A stretch of 64,000 nucleotides of DNA, taken from the NCBI RefSeq assembly GCF_004343195.1, contig NZ_SMCR01000002.1, positions 362,390 through 426,389 of the forward strand. Direction: 5' to 3'. Made by a program: the position numbers and the translations under genes. Below the pieces are notes generated by a model. It had not been told where the DNA came from, did no database searches, and saw only the letters and a list, made by a program, of their open reading frames with translations. This document shows, in pieces, positions 43,634 to 53,831 of the stretch (its first letter is position 1; the number at the start of each line of letters is the position of its first letter). This stretch comes from Biostraticola tofi. GTDB lineage: Bacteria; Pseudomonadota; Gammaproteobacteria; Enterobacterales; Enterobacteriaceae.

Positions 43634-45751
43634 TTGCTAAATCCGATAGTACGCAAGTTCCAATATGGCCAACATACCGTGACCATCGAAACCGGTATGA
43701 TGGCGCGTCAGGCAACAGCCGCCGTAATGGTAAGCATGGACGACACGGCGGTATTCGTGACGGTTGTCGGTGCCAGGCAGGCTAAGCCAGGCCAGGGGTT
43801 TTTCCCGTTGACGGTCAACTACCAGGAACGTACCTATGCAGCCGGTCGTTTCCCGGGCGGCTTCTTCCGTCGTGAAGGACGTCCCAGCGAAGGCGAGACC
43901 CTGATCTCCCGTCTGATTGACCGTCCTATCCGTCCTCTGTTCCCGGAAGGTTTCCTGAACGAAGTACAGGTCATTGCCACCGTGGTATCGGTAAACCCGC
44001 AGGTGAGCCCGGACATCGTGGCGATGATCGGCGCATCCGCCGCACTGAGCCTGTCCGGTATCCCTTTTAGCGGCCCAATCGGTTCGGCCCGCGTCGGTTA
44101 TATCAATAATCAGTACGTGCTCAACCCGACCATGGCTGAGCTGGCTGAAAGCAAGCTTGATCTGGTGGTTGCCGGTACGGCTAACGCCGTGCTGATGGTA
44201 GAATCCGAAGCGCAACTGTTAAGCGAAGACGAAATGCTTGGCGCCGTGGTGTTCGGCCACGATCAGCAGCAGGTGGTGATTGAAAATATCAATGCCCTGG
44301 TTGCAGAAGCCGGTAAACCGAAATGGGAATGGGCCGCACCGGCAGTTGATGCCGCGCTGCAAAGCCAGGTCGCAACGCTTGCTGAAAGCCGTATTGGCGA
44401 TGCCTATCGCATCACCGAAAAACAACAGCGTTACGCTCAGGTCAACGTCATCAAAGAAGAGGTGGTTGCCGCCCTGCTCGAGCAGAATGACACCCTGAAT
44501 CCGGCCGACATCAAGGAATTGCTGGGCAGTCTGGAAAAAGAGGTGGTTCGCAGCCGTGTTCTGCGTGGCGAGCCGCGTATCGATGGCCGTGAAAAAGACA
44601 TGATCCGCGGCCTGGACGTTCGCACCGGCGTATTGCCCCGCACCCATGGTTCGGCGCTGTTCACCCGGGGTGAGACTCAGGCGCTGGTCACGGCTACGCT
44701 GGGTACTGAACGTGACGCCCAGAATATTGATGAGCTGACAGGCGATCGTACTGACCGTTTCCTGCTACACTATAACTTCCCTCCGTATTGCGTAGGTGAA
44801 ACCGGCATGGTCGGCTCACCCAAGCGTCGTGAAATCGGCCATGGCCGTTTGGCGAAGCGTGGCGTACTGGCGGTGATGCCAAAGGCTAACGAATTCCCTT
44901 ACACCGTACGTGTGGTGTCGGAAATTACCGAATCCAATGGCTCTTCTTCGATGGCTTCCGTCTGCGGCGCTTCATTGGCGCTGATGGATGCAGGCGTACC
45001 GATCAAAGCCGCTGTCGCCGGTATCGCCATGGGCCTGGTTAAAGAAGGCGACAATTTTGTCGTGCTGTCCGATATTCTGGGTGATGAAGATCATCTGGGT
45101 GATATGGACTTTAAAGTTGCCGGTAGCCGTGAAGGCGTCACCGCGCTGCAGATGGATATCAAGATTGAAGGTATCACCCGCGAAATCATGCAGGTTGCAC
45201 TGAATCAGGCCAAAGGCGCGCGTCTGCACATCCTGGGCGTGATGGAACAGGCAATCAGTACTCCGCGTGGCGATATTTCCCAGTTCGCCCCGCGTATCCA
45301 TACCATCAAAATCAGTCCCGACAAGATCAAGGACGTTATCGGTAAAGGTGGCTCGGTGATCCGTGCCTTGACCGAAGAAACCGGCACGACGATTGAAATC
45401 GAAGACGATGGTACGGTGAAGGTTGCTGCAACCGACGGTGATAAAGCGCGTCATGCTATTCGTCGCATTGAAGAAATCACCGCTGAAATTGAAGTGGGCC
45501 GCATCTATAATGGTAAAGTAACCCGTATCGTTGATTTTGGCGCCTTTGTGGCCATCGGCGGCGGTAAAGAAGGCTTGGTGCATATTTCTCAAATCGCCGA
45601 CAAGCGCGTTGAGAAGGTGGCCGATTACCTGGAAATGGGTCAGGAAGTGCCGGTCAAGGTACTGGAAGTTGATCGCCAGGGCCGTGTCCGTCTGAGCATT
45701 AAAGAAGCCAGCGCACCGTCCCAGGACCAGGTAGTACCTGAAGTAGAATAA
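43634..45751 (+). CDS. pnp: Polynucleotide phosphorylase
   Basis: A 705-residue trimeric 3'-5' phosphorolytic exoribonuclease of the degradosome. Two RNase PH domains (1-145 and about 315-550) flank a helical linker; the phosphate/catalytic region includes [19 protein letters not shown] near 437 and [19 protein letters not shown] near 484. KH ([18 protein letters not shown] near 562) and S1 domains (from 620) follow. The start is TTG with AAAGGA 7 bases before, as in E. coli. The tail after S1 is slightly shorter than in E. coli (711). Confidence 0.98.
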   Translation: MLNPIVRKFQYGQHTVTIETGMMARQATAAVMVSMDDTAVFVTVVGARQAKPGQGFFPLTVNYQERTYAAGRFPGGFFRREGRPSEGETLISRLIDRPIRPLFPEGFLNEVQVIATVVSVNPQVSPDIVAMIGASAALSLSGIPFSGPIGSARVGYINNQYVLNPTMAELAESKLDLVVAGTANAVLMVESEAQLLSEDEMLGAVVFGHDQQQVVIENINALVAEAGKPKWEWAAPAVDAALQSQVATLAESRIGDAYRITEKQQRYAQVNVIKEEVVAALLEQNDTLNPADIKELLGSLEKEVVRSRVLRGEPRIDGREKDMIRGLDVRTGVLPRTHGSALFTRGETQALVTATLGTERDAQNIDELTGDRTDRFLLHYNFPPYCVGETGMVGSPKRREIGHGRLAKRGVLAVMPKANEFPYTVRVVSEITESNGSSSMASVCGASLALMDAGVPIKAAVAGIAMGLVKEGDNFVVLSDILGDEDHLGDMDFKVAGSREGVTALQMDIKIEGITREIMQVALNQAKGARLHILGVMEQAISTPRGDISQFAPRIHTIKISPDKIKDVIGKGGSVIRALTEETGTTIEIEDDGTVKVAATDGDKARHAIRRIEEITAEIEVGRIYNGKVTRIVDFGAFVAIGGGKEGLVHISQIADKRVEKVADYLEMGQEVPVKVLEVDRQGRVRLSIKEASAPSQDQVVPEVE

Positions 45752-45768
45752 AACGGTCGAGTGCATGA

Positions 45769-45793
45769 AACAGCTCCCGGCGACGGGGGCTGT
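45769..45793 (+). promoter_or_regulatory. Hairpin between pnp and nlpI
   Basis: ACAGCTCCC and GGGGGCTGT pair with one T-G wobble around a 6-base loop. No T-tract; it may slow 3' decay of pnp mRNA or limit readthrough into nlpI. Confidence 0.4.
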
Positions 45794-45874
45794 CCTATCA
45801 CCAGGGCGGGATGCCCTGTGTTGAGCCGATGGGGGACAGGACGTTCATCCAATGTTTTTCTTCGGGAGTGGGAA

Positions 45875-46759
45875 ATGAGGCCTTACTTGCGCTGGTGGTT
45901 CGTTGCAATGGCGTTTATGCTGGCAGGATGCAGCAACATTGATTGGCGTAAAGACGACGTATTGGCCGTTCCATTGCAGCCTACGTTGCAGCAGGAAGTC
46001 ATTCTGGCGCGGATGGAACAAATCCTTGCCAGTAGGGCACTCACCGATGATGAACGAGCACAGCTATTATATGAGCGCGGAGTGCTGTATGATAGTCTGG
46101 GTCTGAGGGCTTTAGCGCGAAATGATTTTTCACAAGCGCTGGCTATTCGACCCGATATGCCGGAAGTGTTTAACTATCTCGGCATATACTTAACGCAGGC
46201 AGGCAATTATGATGCTGCCTATGAAGCGTTTGATTCTGTACTAGAGCTTGATCCAACTTATAACTACGCGTTTTTTAACCGTGGCATCGCCCTGTATTAT
46301 GGCGGTCGCTACCGTTTAGCGCAGGATGATCTGCAGGCGTTTTATCGCGACGACCCAAATGATCCCTTCCGCTCTCTGTGGCTTTATCTGGTCGAGAAAG
46401 AAATCGACACCGACAAAGCTAAAACGGCGCTTACCAAGCGTTATCAGAAAGCGAACCGAGGGCAATGGGGATGGAATATTGTCGAGTTCTACCTGGGGGA
46501 CATCAGTGAAAAGACACTGATGGAGCGCCTTAAGGCGGACGCAACGGATAACACTTCGCTCGCCGAGCATCTCAGTGAAACTGACTTCTATTTAGGTAAA
46601 CATTACCTGAGTCTGGGGGACAAGAACTCCGCTTCGGCGTTGTTCAAACTGACGGTCGCTAACAACGTTCACAATTTTGTTGAGCACCGCTATGCATTGT
46701 TGGAATTGGCGCTATTGGGCCAAGGGCAAGACGACCTATCAGAATCGGACCAGCAATAG
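45875..46759 (+). CDS. nlpI: TPR lipoprotein NlpI
   Basis: A 294-residue outer-membrane lipoprotein that scaffolds murein endopeptidases and delivers MepS to the protease Prc. The lipobox is LAGC with Cys19. Several TPR units follow ([61 protein letters not shown]). The frame is open upstream to 45761, but the ATG at 45875 gives the signal peptide and the E. coli length. It lies between pnp and deaD as in E. coli. Confidence 0.97.
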   Translation: MRPYLRWWFVAMAFMLAGCSNIDWRKDDVLAVPLQPTLQQEVILARMEQILASRALTDDERAQLLYERGVLYDSLGLRALARNDFSQALAIRPDMPEVFNYLGIYLTQAGNYDAAYEAFDSVLELDPTYNYAFFNRGIALYYGGRYRLAQDDLQAFYRDDPNDPFRSLWLYLVEKEIDTDKAKTALTKRYQKANRGQWGWNIVEFYLGDISEKTLMERLKADATDNTSLAEHLSETDFYLGKHYLSLGDKNSASALFKLTVANNVHNFVEHRYALLELALLGQGQDDLSESDQQ

Positions 46760-46936
46760 CTGACGAACTAAACATCCTTAACCTGAATTTTCTTTTTTTT
46801 TCGCCTGTGAAGGTGAGGGTTTGTTTGTTCGTTTTAAATCCAATTTGAGCCGGTTCACACTTTTTGATGAAAATGACTGATAGTTTTCACGACGAGGTAT
46901 GTAGACTGGCCGCCATAATGAATGAGGCACGTATAC

Positions 46937-48829
46937 ATGTCTGAACTTGAAATCTCCTTTGCTGATCTGGGACTTTCTACTCCTATTCTTAACGCCCTGA
47001 GCGATCTTGGCTATGAAAAGCCATCACCTATCCAGGCTGAATGTATCCCCCATCTGCTGGCGGGTCGTGACGTACTGGGTATGGCACAGACCGGCAGTGG
47101 CAAAACTGCGGCGTTCGCAGTTCCGCTTTTACATAATATCAATCCCGAACTGGCTGCGCCTCAGGTGCTGGTTCTGGCGCCTACTCGTGAATTGGCTGTG
47201 CAGGTGGCCGAAGCATGTTCAGAGTTTTCCAAACACATGAAAGGCCTGAATGTGGTTGCCCTTTACGGCGGCCAGCGTTATGACGTCCAGCTGCGCGCGC
47301 TGCGCCAGGGGCCGCAGGTGGTTGTCGGTACTCCGGGCCGTCTGCTTGACCATCTGAAGCGCGGTACCCTCGATCTTTCCCGCCTGAGCGGCCTGGTGCT
47401 GGACGAAGCTGATGAAATGCTGCGTATGGGGTTCATCGAAGACGTTGAAACCATCATGGCGCAGATCCCGGCCAAACATCAGACAGCGCTGTTCTCGGCA
47501 ACCATGCCGGAAGCCATTCGTCGTATTACTCGCCGCTTCATGAATGAACCGCAGGAAGTGCGCATTCAGTCAAGCGTCACCACCCGTCCCGACATCAGCC
47601 AGAGTTATTGGACAGTGCAGGGCATGCGCAAGAACGAAGCGCTGGTACGTTTCCTTGAAGCTGAAGATTTTGATGCGGCGATTATTTTCGTTCGTACCAA
47701 AAACGCGACCCTGGAAGTGGCCGAAGCGCTGGAACGCAGCGGCTATAACAGTGCGGCGCTGAACGGTGATATGAACCAGGCGCTGCGTGAGCAGACGCTG
47801 GATCGCCTTAAAGACGGGCGTCTGGACATTCTGATCGCCACCGATGTGGCTGCCCGCGGTCTGGACGTTGATCGTATCAGCCTGGTCGTTAACTACGACA
47901 TCCCGATGGACTCGGAATCTTACGTTCATCGCATCGGCCGTACCGGTCGTGCCGGTCGTGCCGGTCGCGCTCTGCTGTTCGTTGAAAACCGCGAACGTCG
48001 CCTGCTGCGCAACATTGAACGCATCATGAAGCTGGCTATTCCTGAAGTTGAACTGCCGACTGCCGATGTACTGGGCGCCCGTCGTCTGACCAAATTTGCC
48101 GCTAAAGTTCAGGCGCAGTTGGAAAGCAGCGATCTGGATATGTATCGTGCATTGCTGGCCAAGCTTCAGCCTGCTGATGAGCTGGATATGGAAACCCTGG
48201 CCGCCGCGCTGCTGAAAATGGCTCAGGGTGAGCGTCCGCTTATCCTGCCGCCTGATCCGGTTATCGATCGTCGTCCACGTCGTGAATTCCGTGAACGTGA
48301 CGAACGCCGTCCTGAAGCCGGAGGTGAACGTCCTGCCCGTCGCGAGCGTCGTGATGTTGGCGAGATGGATCTTTATCGGATTGAAGTGGGTCGCGATGAT
48401 GGCGTTGAAGTTCGTCATATTGTTGGTGCTATCGCTAACGAAGGCGATATCAGCAGCCGTTATATCGGTAACATCAAGCTGTTCGCCTCACATTCGACCA
48501 TTGAGCTGCCCAAAGGTATGCCGGGTGATATGCTTTCGCATTTTACCCGTACCCGTATCCTTAACAAACCGATGAACATGCAGTTTGTCGGTGAAGCAGT
48601 AGCGCAGCCGCGCGGTGAACGTCGCGGCGGCGGTGCAGGCCGTGGTGGTTCCGCTGGCGAACGTCGTGATGGCGCTGCTCCGGCCCGGCGTAGCTTCAGC
48701 GATCGTCGTGAAGGCGGTAATGCTTCCGGCGAACGTCGTTTCTCCAATCGCAGTGATACTCCGCGCGCCCCGCGTCGCGAGGGTGATACCGCCGCTCCTG
48801 CCGGCCGTCGTCGTTTCGGCGATTCATAA
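46937..48829 (+). CDS. deaD: Cold-shock DEAD-box RNA helicase DeaD (CsdA)
   Basis: A 630-residue ATP-dependent RNA helicase in 50S assembly and cold-adapted mRNA decay. Q motif ([11 protein letters not shown]), Walker A AQTGSGKT near 50, DEAD box LDEADEML near 155, SAT and [11 protein letters not shown] form the helicase core; an RNA-binding DbpA-like domain ([20 protein letters not shown]) and an Arg/Gly-rich tail follow. Start at 46937 with GAGG before it; an in-frame ATG at 46922 is the alternative. Confidence 0.97.
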   Translation: MSELEISFADLGLSTPILNALSDLGYEKPSPIQAECIPHLLAGRDVLGMAQTGSGKTAAFAVPLLHNINPELAAPQVLVLAPTRELAVQVAEACSEFSKHMKGLNVVALYGGQRYDVQLRALRQGPQVVVGTPGRLLDHLKRGTLDLSRLSGLVLDEADEMLRMGFIEDVETIMAQIPAKHQTALFSATMPEAIRRITRRFMNEPQEVRIQSSVTTRPDISQSYWTVQGMRKNEALVRFLEAEDFDAAIIFVRTKNATLEVAEALERSGYNSAALNGDMNQALREQTLDRLKDGRLDILIATDVAARGLDVDRISLVVNYDIPMDSESYVHRIGRTGRAGRAGRALLFVENRERRLLRNIERIMKLAIPEVELPTADVLGARRLTKFAAKVQAQLESSDLDMYRALLAKLQPADELDMETLAAALLKMAQGERPLILPPDPVIDRRPRREFRERDERRPEAGGERPARRERRDVGEMDLYRIEVGRDDGVEVRHIVGAIANEGDISSRYIGNIKLFASHSTIELPKGMPGDMLSHFTRTRILNKPMNMQFVGEAVAQPRGERRGGGAGRGGSAGERRDGAAPARRSFSDRREGGNASGERRFSNRSDTPRAPRREGDTAAPAGRRRFGDS

Positions 48830-48857
48830 TCAACCGGCCTAACGCTGCTGATTAATA

Positions 48858-48888
48858 GAGCCCCATCTCCGGATGGGGCTTTTTTTTG
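48858..48888. terminator. Bidirectional terminator between deaD and yhbW
   Basis: AGCCCCATC-TCCG-GATGGGGCT followed by seven more T. Both flanking genes end toward it. Confidence 0.88.
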
Positions 48889-48897
48889 GCTGCCGCT

Positions 48898-49914
48898 TCA
48901 GGATGCCGATTGCAACTCGGCGCGGACATCCATGGCGATGTCAAACGAGGCCAGGCGAGCCTGATGGTCGAAGATCTGGCCATTGATCATCAGTTCGTCG
49001 GCGCCGGTCTGGTCGATTATCGATTGCAGGCCTTTTCTCACCGTAGCCCGGTCACCGACTACCGAGAGGCTGAGGGCTTGCTCGACACCGTATTGCTCGC
49101 CCGGCGACCAGAGGGCTGCTATATCTTCGACCGGGGCCGGCAAGGGGCCCGGTCTGCCGCGGCGCAGGTTAATGAACTGCTGCTGCATCGAGGTGAAATG
49201 GTAGCGCGCATCACGTTCGCTTTGCGCTGCGACCACGTTGATGCAGACCATGGCATAGGGCTGGTCGAGGTAGGGCGACGGGGTGAATTTTTCCCGATAG
49301 ATTTTAAGGGCCTGCCACAACAGATCTGGCGCGAAATGGGAGGCAAAGGCGAAGGGTAGGCCGAGGGCCGCCGCCAGTTGGGCGCTGTAGAGGCTGGATC
49401 CGAGCAGCCAGATGGGGATGTGCAGTCCTTGGCCAGGCACCGCCTGCACCGGTTGGCCGGGTTTGACGTCGTCAAAGTAGGCCAGCAGTTCTTTTACGTC
49501 GTTGGGGAAGCTGTCGACATCGCCGGACAGATGTCTACGCAGGGCGATCATGGTGCGCTGGTCGGTACCGGGTGCGCGTCCGAGTCCAAGGTCTACCCGT
49601 CCCGGATACAGGGTTTCAAGGGTGCCGAACTGTTCTGCTATGACCAGCGGGGAGTGGTTAGGCAGCATGACGCCTCCGGAACCGATACGCAGGGTACGGG
49701 TGCCGCCGGCAATGTAGCCGAGCAGTACTGAGGTGGCGGCGCTGGCGATGCCGGTCATGTTGTGGTGTTCGGCCATCCAGTAGCGGTGGTAGCCCCATTG
49801 CTCGGCGTGGCGGGCAAGATCGAGGGAGTTGTCAAAGGCCTGGCGGGGGTTGGCTCCGAGCGGTACCGGAGAGAGGTCGAGTACGGAGAAGGCGATCGGC
49901 TGTTGTTTTTGCAT
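48898..49914 (-). CDS. yhbW: Luciferase-like flavin monooxygenase YhbW
   Basis: A 338-residue TIM-barrel protein of the bacterial-luciferase family. Motifs [53 protein letters not shown] and [14 protein letters not shown] align with E. coli YhbW over the full length. Substrate unknown. It lies next to the ubiUV genes as in E. coli, although the tryptophan permease gene mtr, which separates deaD and yhbW there, is missing. Confidence 0.93.
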   Translation of the reverse strand: MQKQQPIAFSVLDLSPVPLGANPRQAFDNSLDLARHAEQWGYHRYWMAEHHNMTGIASAATSVLLGYIAGGTRTLRIGSGGVMLPNHSPLVIAEQFGTLETLYPGRVDLGLGRAPGTDQRTMIALRRHLSGDVDSFPNDVKELLAYFDDVKPGQPVQAVPGQGLHIPIWLLGSSLYSAQLAAALGLPFAFASHFAPDLLWQALKIYREKFTPSPYLDQPYAMVCINVVAAQSERDARYHFTSMQQQFINLRRGRPGPLPAPVEDIAALWSPGEQYGVEQALSLSVVGDRATVRKGLQSIIDQTGADELMINGQIFDHQARLASFDIAMDVRAELQSAS

Positions 49915-49997
49915 AATGAGCTCACTGTCAGTCGTAGACTTTAAGTGTCGGCTAATGGTGAGTATGAGTATTACCTAAAAGTGTGTATTCGGGTAAT

Positions 49998-50036
49998 TTG
50001 GCTTACGTCAATTCATCCCATCCGGGGTGGTCTCCC
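49998..50036. repeat. 39-bp direct repeat, copy 1
   Basis: It starts TTGGCTTACGTCAATTC and ends GGGGTGGTCTCCC. It matches the second copy at 50119-50157 at 36 of 39 positions. It lies 84 bp upstream of the yhbW start, in the yhbW/ubiV gap. Confidence 0.85.
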
Positions 50037-50118
50037 GTTAACCTGAGTTCACTCTGGCAGATGGCGAGGTGTTGCCAGCGAGTACGCGGTTAGCGGATCG
50101 TCCCCCCGATGGATGCTC

Positions 50119-50157
50119 TTGGCTTTCGCCAATTCATCCCATTCGGGGTGGTCTCCC
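50119..50157. repeat. 39-bp direct repeat, copy 2
   Basis: It starts TTGGCTTTCGCCAATTC and ends GGGGTGGTCTCCC, 121 bp from copy 1 and 34 bp before the ubiV stop. No third copy was noticed in the window. The 82-bp segment between copies has no gene. Not recognised as a known BIME, ERIC or IS end. Confidence 0.85.
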
Positions 50158-50190
50158 TTTTACAGTTGATCGGTTTGGCTGTGCGTTGGG

Positions 50191-51069
50191 TTATTCGACC
50201 AGTTCGAGGCCGGCGATGCGTTTCCAGTAGCCGTTGCAGTCGTGCTGGCGGGCGAGCGGGTAGGGATGGCTGCCCTGGAGATTGTTTCTGAAGTCGTCGA
50301 TAAGCGGCAGGGTATCAAGGCTCTGAGGTGAAAGCCGCACCACATCGACCAAGCCTGCCATCGAGGGCTGCTCATTAATCAGGTTATAGCAGTAGCCGCT
50401 CTGGGTCTGGATGCCGTTGAGGACGAAGACCTTCTGCTGTTCCTGGGTCAGCACCGGACGGCCGGTGGGGTAGTTGATGCAGCAGGTTTCGCATTCGTCC
50501 CGGGCGCGGTTTTCGGAGCGCGCGGTGAAACAGCGGGCTGACCAGGCCAGCGGCAGGTGGCCGTAACTGAACAGTTCGACGTCGAACCGGTGGCGAAAGC
50601 CCAGTTCGTCGCATTGCTGCAGGGTATTTTGCAGCCATTCGCGCGATAGCTCGACCGGCATGCACCAGCGCATCATGCCCTGGCGGTGCAGGATGCGCAG
50701 GGTGTAGGCGTTGTAGCAGTTGAGCGCCGGGCCGCCGACGAACGGCAGGTGGTGTTCTGCCGCAAGCTGGACCATGCCAAGGTCGTTGGCTTCGATCAGA
50801 AACTCGCCGTTGTCGATATAGCGTTTGAGTTCGCTAAGCTCCGAAGGGGCCTGGATAAGCGCCAGGGTGCTGATAACGATTTGCTTACCCGAGGTCGACA
50901 GACTTTTGGCCAATGCAAGCCAGTCGCCGGTTTTCATGGCGCGGCGTTTGCTGCAGACATTTTCGCCAAGGTAAATGATATCGGCGCTGCTGTCTCGGGC
51001 GGCCAGGTAGAAGGTTTCGGTTTCCTGTTTGGGCCAGTAATAAAGTAACGGTCCAAGTGCGTATTTCAT
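50191..51069 (-). CDS. ubiV: UbiV, oxygen-independent ubiquinone hydroxylation subunit
   Basis: A 292-residue U32-peptidase-like protein. The four cysteines that bind the 4Fe-4S cluster in E. coli UbiV are all present: Cys39 (NVCSKRR), Cys180 (ARCF), Cys193 and Cys197 (DECETCC). UbiU-UbiV hydroxylate the ubiquinone ring without O2, using prephenate as oxygen donor. The ATG at 51069 has AGGAGA before it; the frame is open further upstream through ubiU and is rejected. It starts 13 bp after ubiU. Confidence 0.95.
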   Translation of the reverse strand: MKYALGPLLYYWPKQETETFYLAARDSSADIIYLGENVCSKRRAMKTGDWLALAKSLSTSGKQIVISTLALIQAPSELSELKRYIDNGEFLIEANDLGMVQLAAEHHLPFVGGPALNCYNAYTLRILHRQGMMRWCMPVELSREWLQNTLQQCDELGFRHRFDVELFSYGHLPLAWSARCFTARSENRARDECETCCINYPTGRPVLTQEQQKVFVLNGIQTQSGYCYNLINEQPSMAGLVDVVRLSPQSLDTLPLIDDFRNNLQGSHPYPLARQHDCNGYWKRIAGLELVE

Positions 51070-51082
51070 GAATATTCTCCTG

Positions 51083-52078
51083 TTACTGCCATTGCCGATG
51101 ATAGGCGCCCAGGGTGGTCTGGGTGCCTTCTGCGACCGCGCCGAGCGCCTCGACCCAGGCATCCTGCGGGCTAAAGTTTTCCGGGTCGGCACGGCAAAGA
51201 TCTATTGCCTGCCGCCAGACTTTAGTCACCTGGCTGACATAGGCTGGACTGCGTTGACGACCTTCGATCTTTACCGACGCGATGTTGGCAGCCAATAACT
51301 CCGGCAGCAGCGAGAGTGTGTTGAGGCTGGTCGGTTCTTCTAGGGCATGATAACGTTGGCCGTCAACGTGGTATCGGCCTTTGCACAGAGTTGGGTAGCC
51401 AGCGTTTTCATGCTCGGAATAACGATCAATCAGCACATTGTTTAATCTGGACTCCAAACCGGCCTCCGTTTTCTGCCAGCGGACAAAGCGCGCCGGCGAA
51501 CAGGCTCCGACGGTGTTGGGTGATTCCCCGGTCAGGTATGAAGACAGATAGCAGCGTCCCTCAGCCATGATGCACAGGCTACCGAAGGCGAACACTTCCA
51601 GCGGTACCGGACTTACGCGGGCCAGCTGTTTGACCTGGTGCATAGACAGAACGCGGGGCAAGACCACGCGCGCCACATCAAAGTTCTGCTGGTAGAAACG
51701 AATAGCCGCTTCGTTGGTGGCAGAGGCCTGGACTGAAACGTGACGTTCGATGTCGGGATAACGGCTGGCAGCATACTCAAGCATCGCCGGGTCGGCCAGG
51801 ATCAAGGCATCGGCACCACTTTGCGCCGCCATATCCACCGCGCGCTGCCAGCGTGAAAATCCGTCTGGATGGGCAAAGGTATTGATAGCGATATGCAGTT
51901 TTCGCCGATAGCGGTGAACGTACTCCCTGGCTTCCTGCAGCCGTTTATCGGTAAAATTCAGGCCGGCGAAGTGACGGGCATTGGTATCATCCTTGAGGCC
52001 GATATAAACTGCATCGGCACCATGGTCGATAGCCGCCTTCAGGGCCGGCAGGTTTCCGGCGGGACAGAGCAATTCCAT
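51083..52078 (-). CDS. ubiU: UbiU, oxygen-independent ubiquinone hydroxylation subunit
   Basis: A 331-residue U32-family protein that forms the heterodimer with UbiV. The N-terminus MELLCPAGNLPALKAAIDHG is typical. The four cluster ligands occur at Cys169, Cys176, Cys193 and Cys232, identical in position to E. coli. AGGAGC precedes the ATG. It is first in the ubiU-ubiV operon and divergent from ubiT. Confidence 0.96.
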   Translation of the reverse strand: MELLCPAGNLPALKAAIDHGADAVYIGLKDDTNARHFAGLNFTDKRLQEAREYVHRYRRKLHIAINTFAHPDGFSRWQRAVDMAAQSGADALILADPAMLEYAASRYPDIERHVSVQASATNEAAIRFYQQNFDVARVVLPRVLSMHQVKQLARVSPVPLEVFAFGSLCIMAEGRCYLSSYLTGESPNTVGACSPARFVRWQKTEAGLESRLNNVLIDRYSEHENAGYPTLCKGRYHVDGQRYHALEEPTSLNTLSLLPELLAANIASVKIEGRQRSPAYVSQVTKVWRQAIDLCRADPENFSPQDAWVEALGAVAEGTQTTLGAYHRQWQ

Positions 52079-52241
52079 AAAGCTCCTGGCTAGGCTGTGC
52101 CGTGACGCCCAAAGCGTCAGGCAGTTAACAATGGGTTTAATCGGCGATTTTAATTAAGGTTGAATAAACGGATGTTGATTTGAGGCAGTTTATGGCGTAT
52201 TGAGGTCGATTAGTCGCCGATCGAATGGCGTGAAATTGCTG

Positions 52242-52260
52242 ATGTTTGTTCAACAAACAT
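52242..52260. promoter_or_regulatory. Perfect 19-bp palindrome between ubiU and ubiT
   Basis: ATGTTTGTT-C-AACAAACAT has nine-base perfect arms. It lies 163 bp from the ubiU start and 72 bp from the ubiT start, in a divergent control region. In E. coli these genes are anaerobically induced by FNR; the sequence lacks the exact TTGAT-4-ATCAA but has TTGTT-C-AACAA at its core. A TTGATG follows at 52260-52265. Operator for an unknown dimeric regulator is the plain reading. Confidence 0.55.
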
Positions 52261-52331
52261 TGATGCAGCCCCCTAACGCTTTTATTCACTGTGGCAAAAT
52301 AGTGCCTGATTGATACATAGGAGTAGATGCC

Positions 52332-52856
52332 GTGTTGGATAAACTACGCACACAGCTGGTGCGTCAAGGGCCTGCGCTTTTGCGTCTGCCTATCAGTATG
52401 ATGCCGTTTGCGCTCAAGCAAAGAGTGATTGAACAGGTGCTGCACTGGCAATTTCGCCAAGCCCTGGCTGAAGGCGAACTGGATTTTCTGAACGGTCGCT
52501 GGTTGAAAATCGAGGTCAACGATCTGGACCTGACCTGGTTTATGACGGTGATTGACGATCGGCTGTCGGTCAAAAGCGAGGGGATTGCCGATGTCAGTTT
52601 TGTCGGAAACGCTAATGACCTGGTGCTTATCGCCGCCCGCAAAGAAGATCCGGATACGCTGTTTTTCCAGCGACGCCTGACGATCGAGGGGGATACCGAG
52701 CTGGGTTTGCAGGTTAAAAATCTGATGGATGCCATTGATCTGGAGAGTATGCCCAAGGCGTTGCGCATCACCCTGCTGCAGTTGGCGGAGTTTATTGCCG
52801 CCGGAGTCAAAGAGAGCGCGCCGGTGAAAGCCACCCGCGCCAGCCTGCCGTGTTGA
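52332..52856 (+). CDS. ubiT: UbiT, SCP2-domain lipid-binding factor of anaerobic ubiquinone synthesis
   Basis: A 174-residue protein with an SCP2 sterol-carrier-like domain (about 45-140; ARKEDPDTLFFQRRLTIEGDTELGLQVKNL). It is the anaerobic counterpart of UbiJ and binds the hydrophobic intermediates for UbiU-UbiV. The start is GTG at 52332 followed by TTG, giving the E. coli length; a GGAG lies about 8 bases before it. It overlaps yhbS by 7 bp. Confidence 0.95.
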   Translation: MLDKLRTQLVRQGPALLRLPISMMPFALKQRVIEQVLHWQFRQALAEGELDFLNGRWLKIEVNDLDLTWFMTVIDDRLSVKSEGIADVSFVGNANDLVLIAARKEDPDTLFFQRRLTIEGDTELGLQVKNLMDAIDLESMPKALRITLLQLAEFIAAGVKESAPVKATRASLPC

Positions 52857-53356
52857 TTCGGATAGAAATCCCGGTCGATGCCCAGGGGATCACTGCGCTG
52901 TTGCGTCGGGCATTCAATCGAGATGACGAAGCCTGTCTGGTGCACAAATTACGTGAGGATGGGCTACTGACGCTTGGCATTGTCGCCACTGACGATGACG
53001 GCGGCGTCATCGGCTATGCGGCATTCAGCCCGGTGCTTATCGACGGGGAAGACCGGCAATGGGTCGCTTTGGCGCCGCTGGCGGTAGACCAACCGTTCCG
53101 TGGACAGGGTATCGGTGGGCAACTGCTGTACACCGGTCTGGATACGCTGAATGAATTTGGCTACCACGGTGTGGTAGTGCTGGGCAGTCCAGACTGGTAT
53201 AGCCGCTTTGGCTTCAGGGCCGCAGCTGAACTGCCGCTGGAGTGTCGCTGGCCTGGCAGTGAGGTTGCGTTACAGATGTTCAGCCTGTCGGATGAGGCGC
53301 TGGTCGGCCTCAGCGGCCAGGTGGAGTTCGCTGAACACTTCAATGCCTTATCCTGA
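52850..53356 (+). CDS. yhbS: GNAT-family N-acetyltransferase YhbS
   Basis: A 168-residue acetyltransferase fold with the acetyl-CoA loop QPFRGQGIGGQLL near 83-95 and LAPLAVDQPFR before it. It matches E. coli YhbS along its length. The substrate is not certain. GTG start within the end of ubiT implies translational coupling. Confidence 0.9.
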   Translation: MLIRIEIPVDAQGITALLRRAFNRDDEACLVHKLREDGLLTLGIVATDDDGGVIGYAAFSPVLIDGEDRQWVALAPLAVDQPFRGQGIGGQLLYTGLDTLNEFGYHGVVVLGSPDWYSRFGFRAAAELPLECRWPGSEVALQMFSLSDEALVGLSGQVEFAEHFNALS

Positions 53357-53370
53357 TAGGCGAGGCGGCC

Positions 53371-53694
53371 TCAAACCGGCGCGTCTTGCCGTCCCCGTGG
53401 CGCCACGGTCGCCAGGCTTTGCCACAGATCGTCCAATAGTATCTCGGGCTGGTTTATCAGGCGTTCTTTTTGCGTCCGGCTCAGTTGCTTGACCCGGTAT
53501 TCCCACCGGGAAGCGCTGGGGCGATCGCCGGCCGGGCGACAGAATTCAAGCGTCAACGGGCCTTTTCCTCTCAGCGCTTTGGCTCCGGTACCAAGCCGGT
53601 GCTGTTCCACACGCCGAATGACATCAGTGGTGATGCCGGTGTAGAGTATGCCGCTGCGGGTGCGGACCAGATAAAGGTACCAGCAAGTGGTCAT
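53371..53694 (-). CDS. yhbQ: GIY-YIG domain protein YhbQ
   Basis: A 107-residue stand-alone GIY-YIG nuclease-fold protein ([24 protein letters not shown] at residues 5-28; [21 protein letters not shown] later). The signature reads YLY and YTG, as in the UPF0213 family. E. coli YhbQ has been linked to DNA metabolism, but the role is unsettled. It lies in the E. coli order yhbS-yhbQ-yhbP-yhbO. Confidence 0.9.
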   Translation of the reverse strand: MTTCWYLYLVRTRSGILYTGITTDVIRRVEQHRLGTGAKALRGKGPLTLEFCRPAGDRPSASRWEYRVKQLSRTQKERLINQPEILLDDLWQSLATVAPRGRQDAPV

Positions 53695-53831
53695 GATAAA
53701 TTGTCGCGTTCCTCGTTACGGTCCAAATCGGGTGAGCCAGGCGGCCAGCGCAGCCGTAAAACCCTTCAGCGGCTGTCGTCCGCCGACAGTCTGATATTCT
53801 CATCATCGTTATTGAAAATAAAGCGGTTGCC

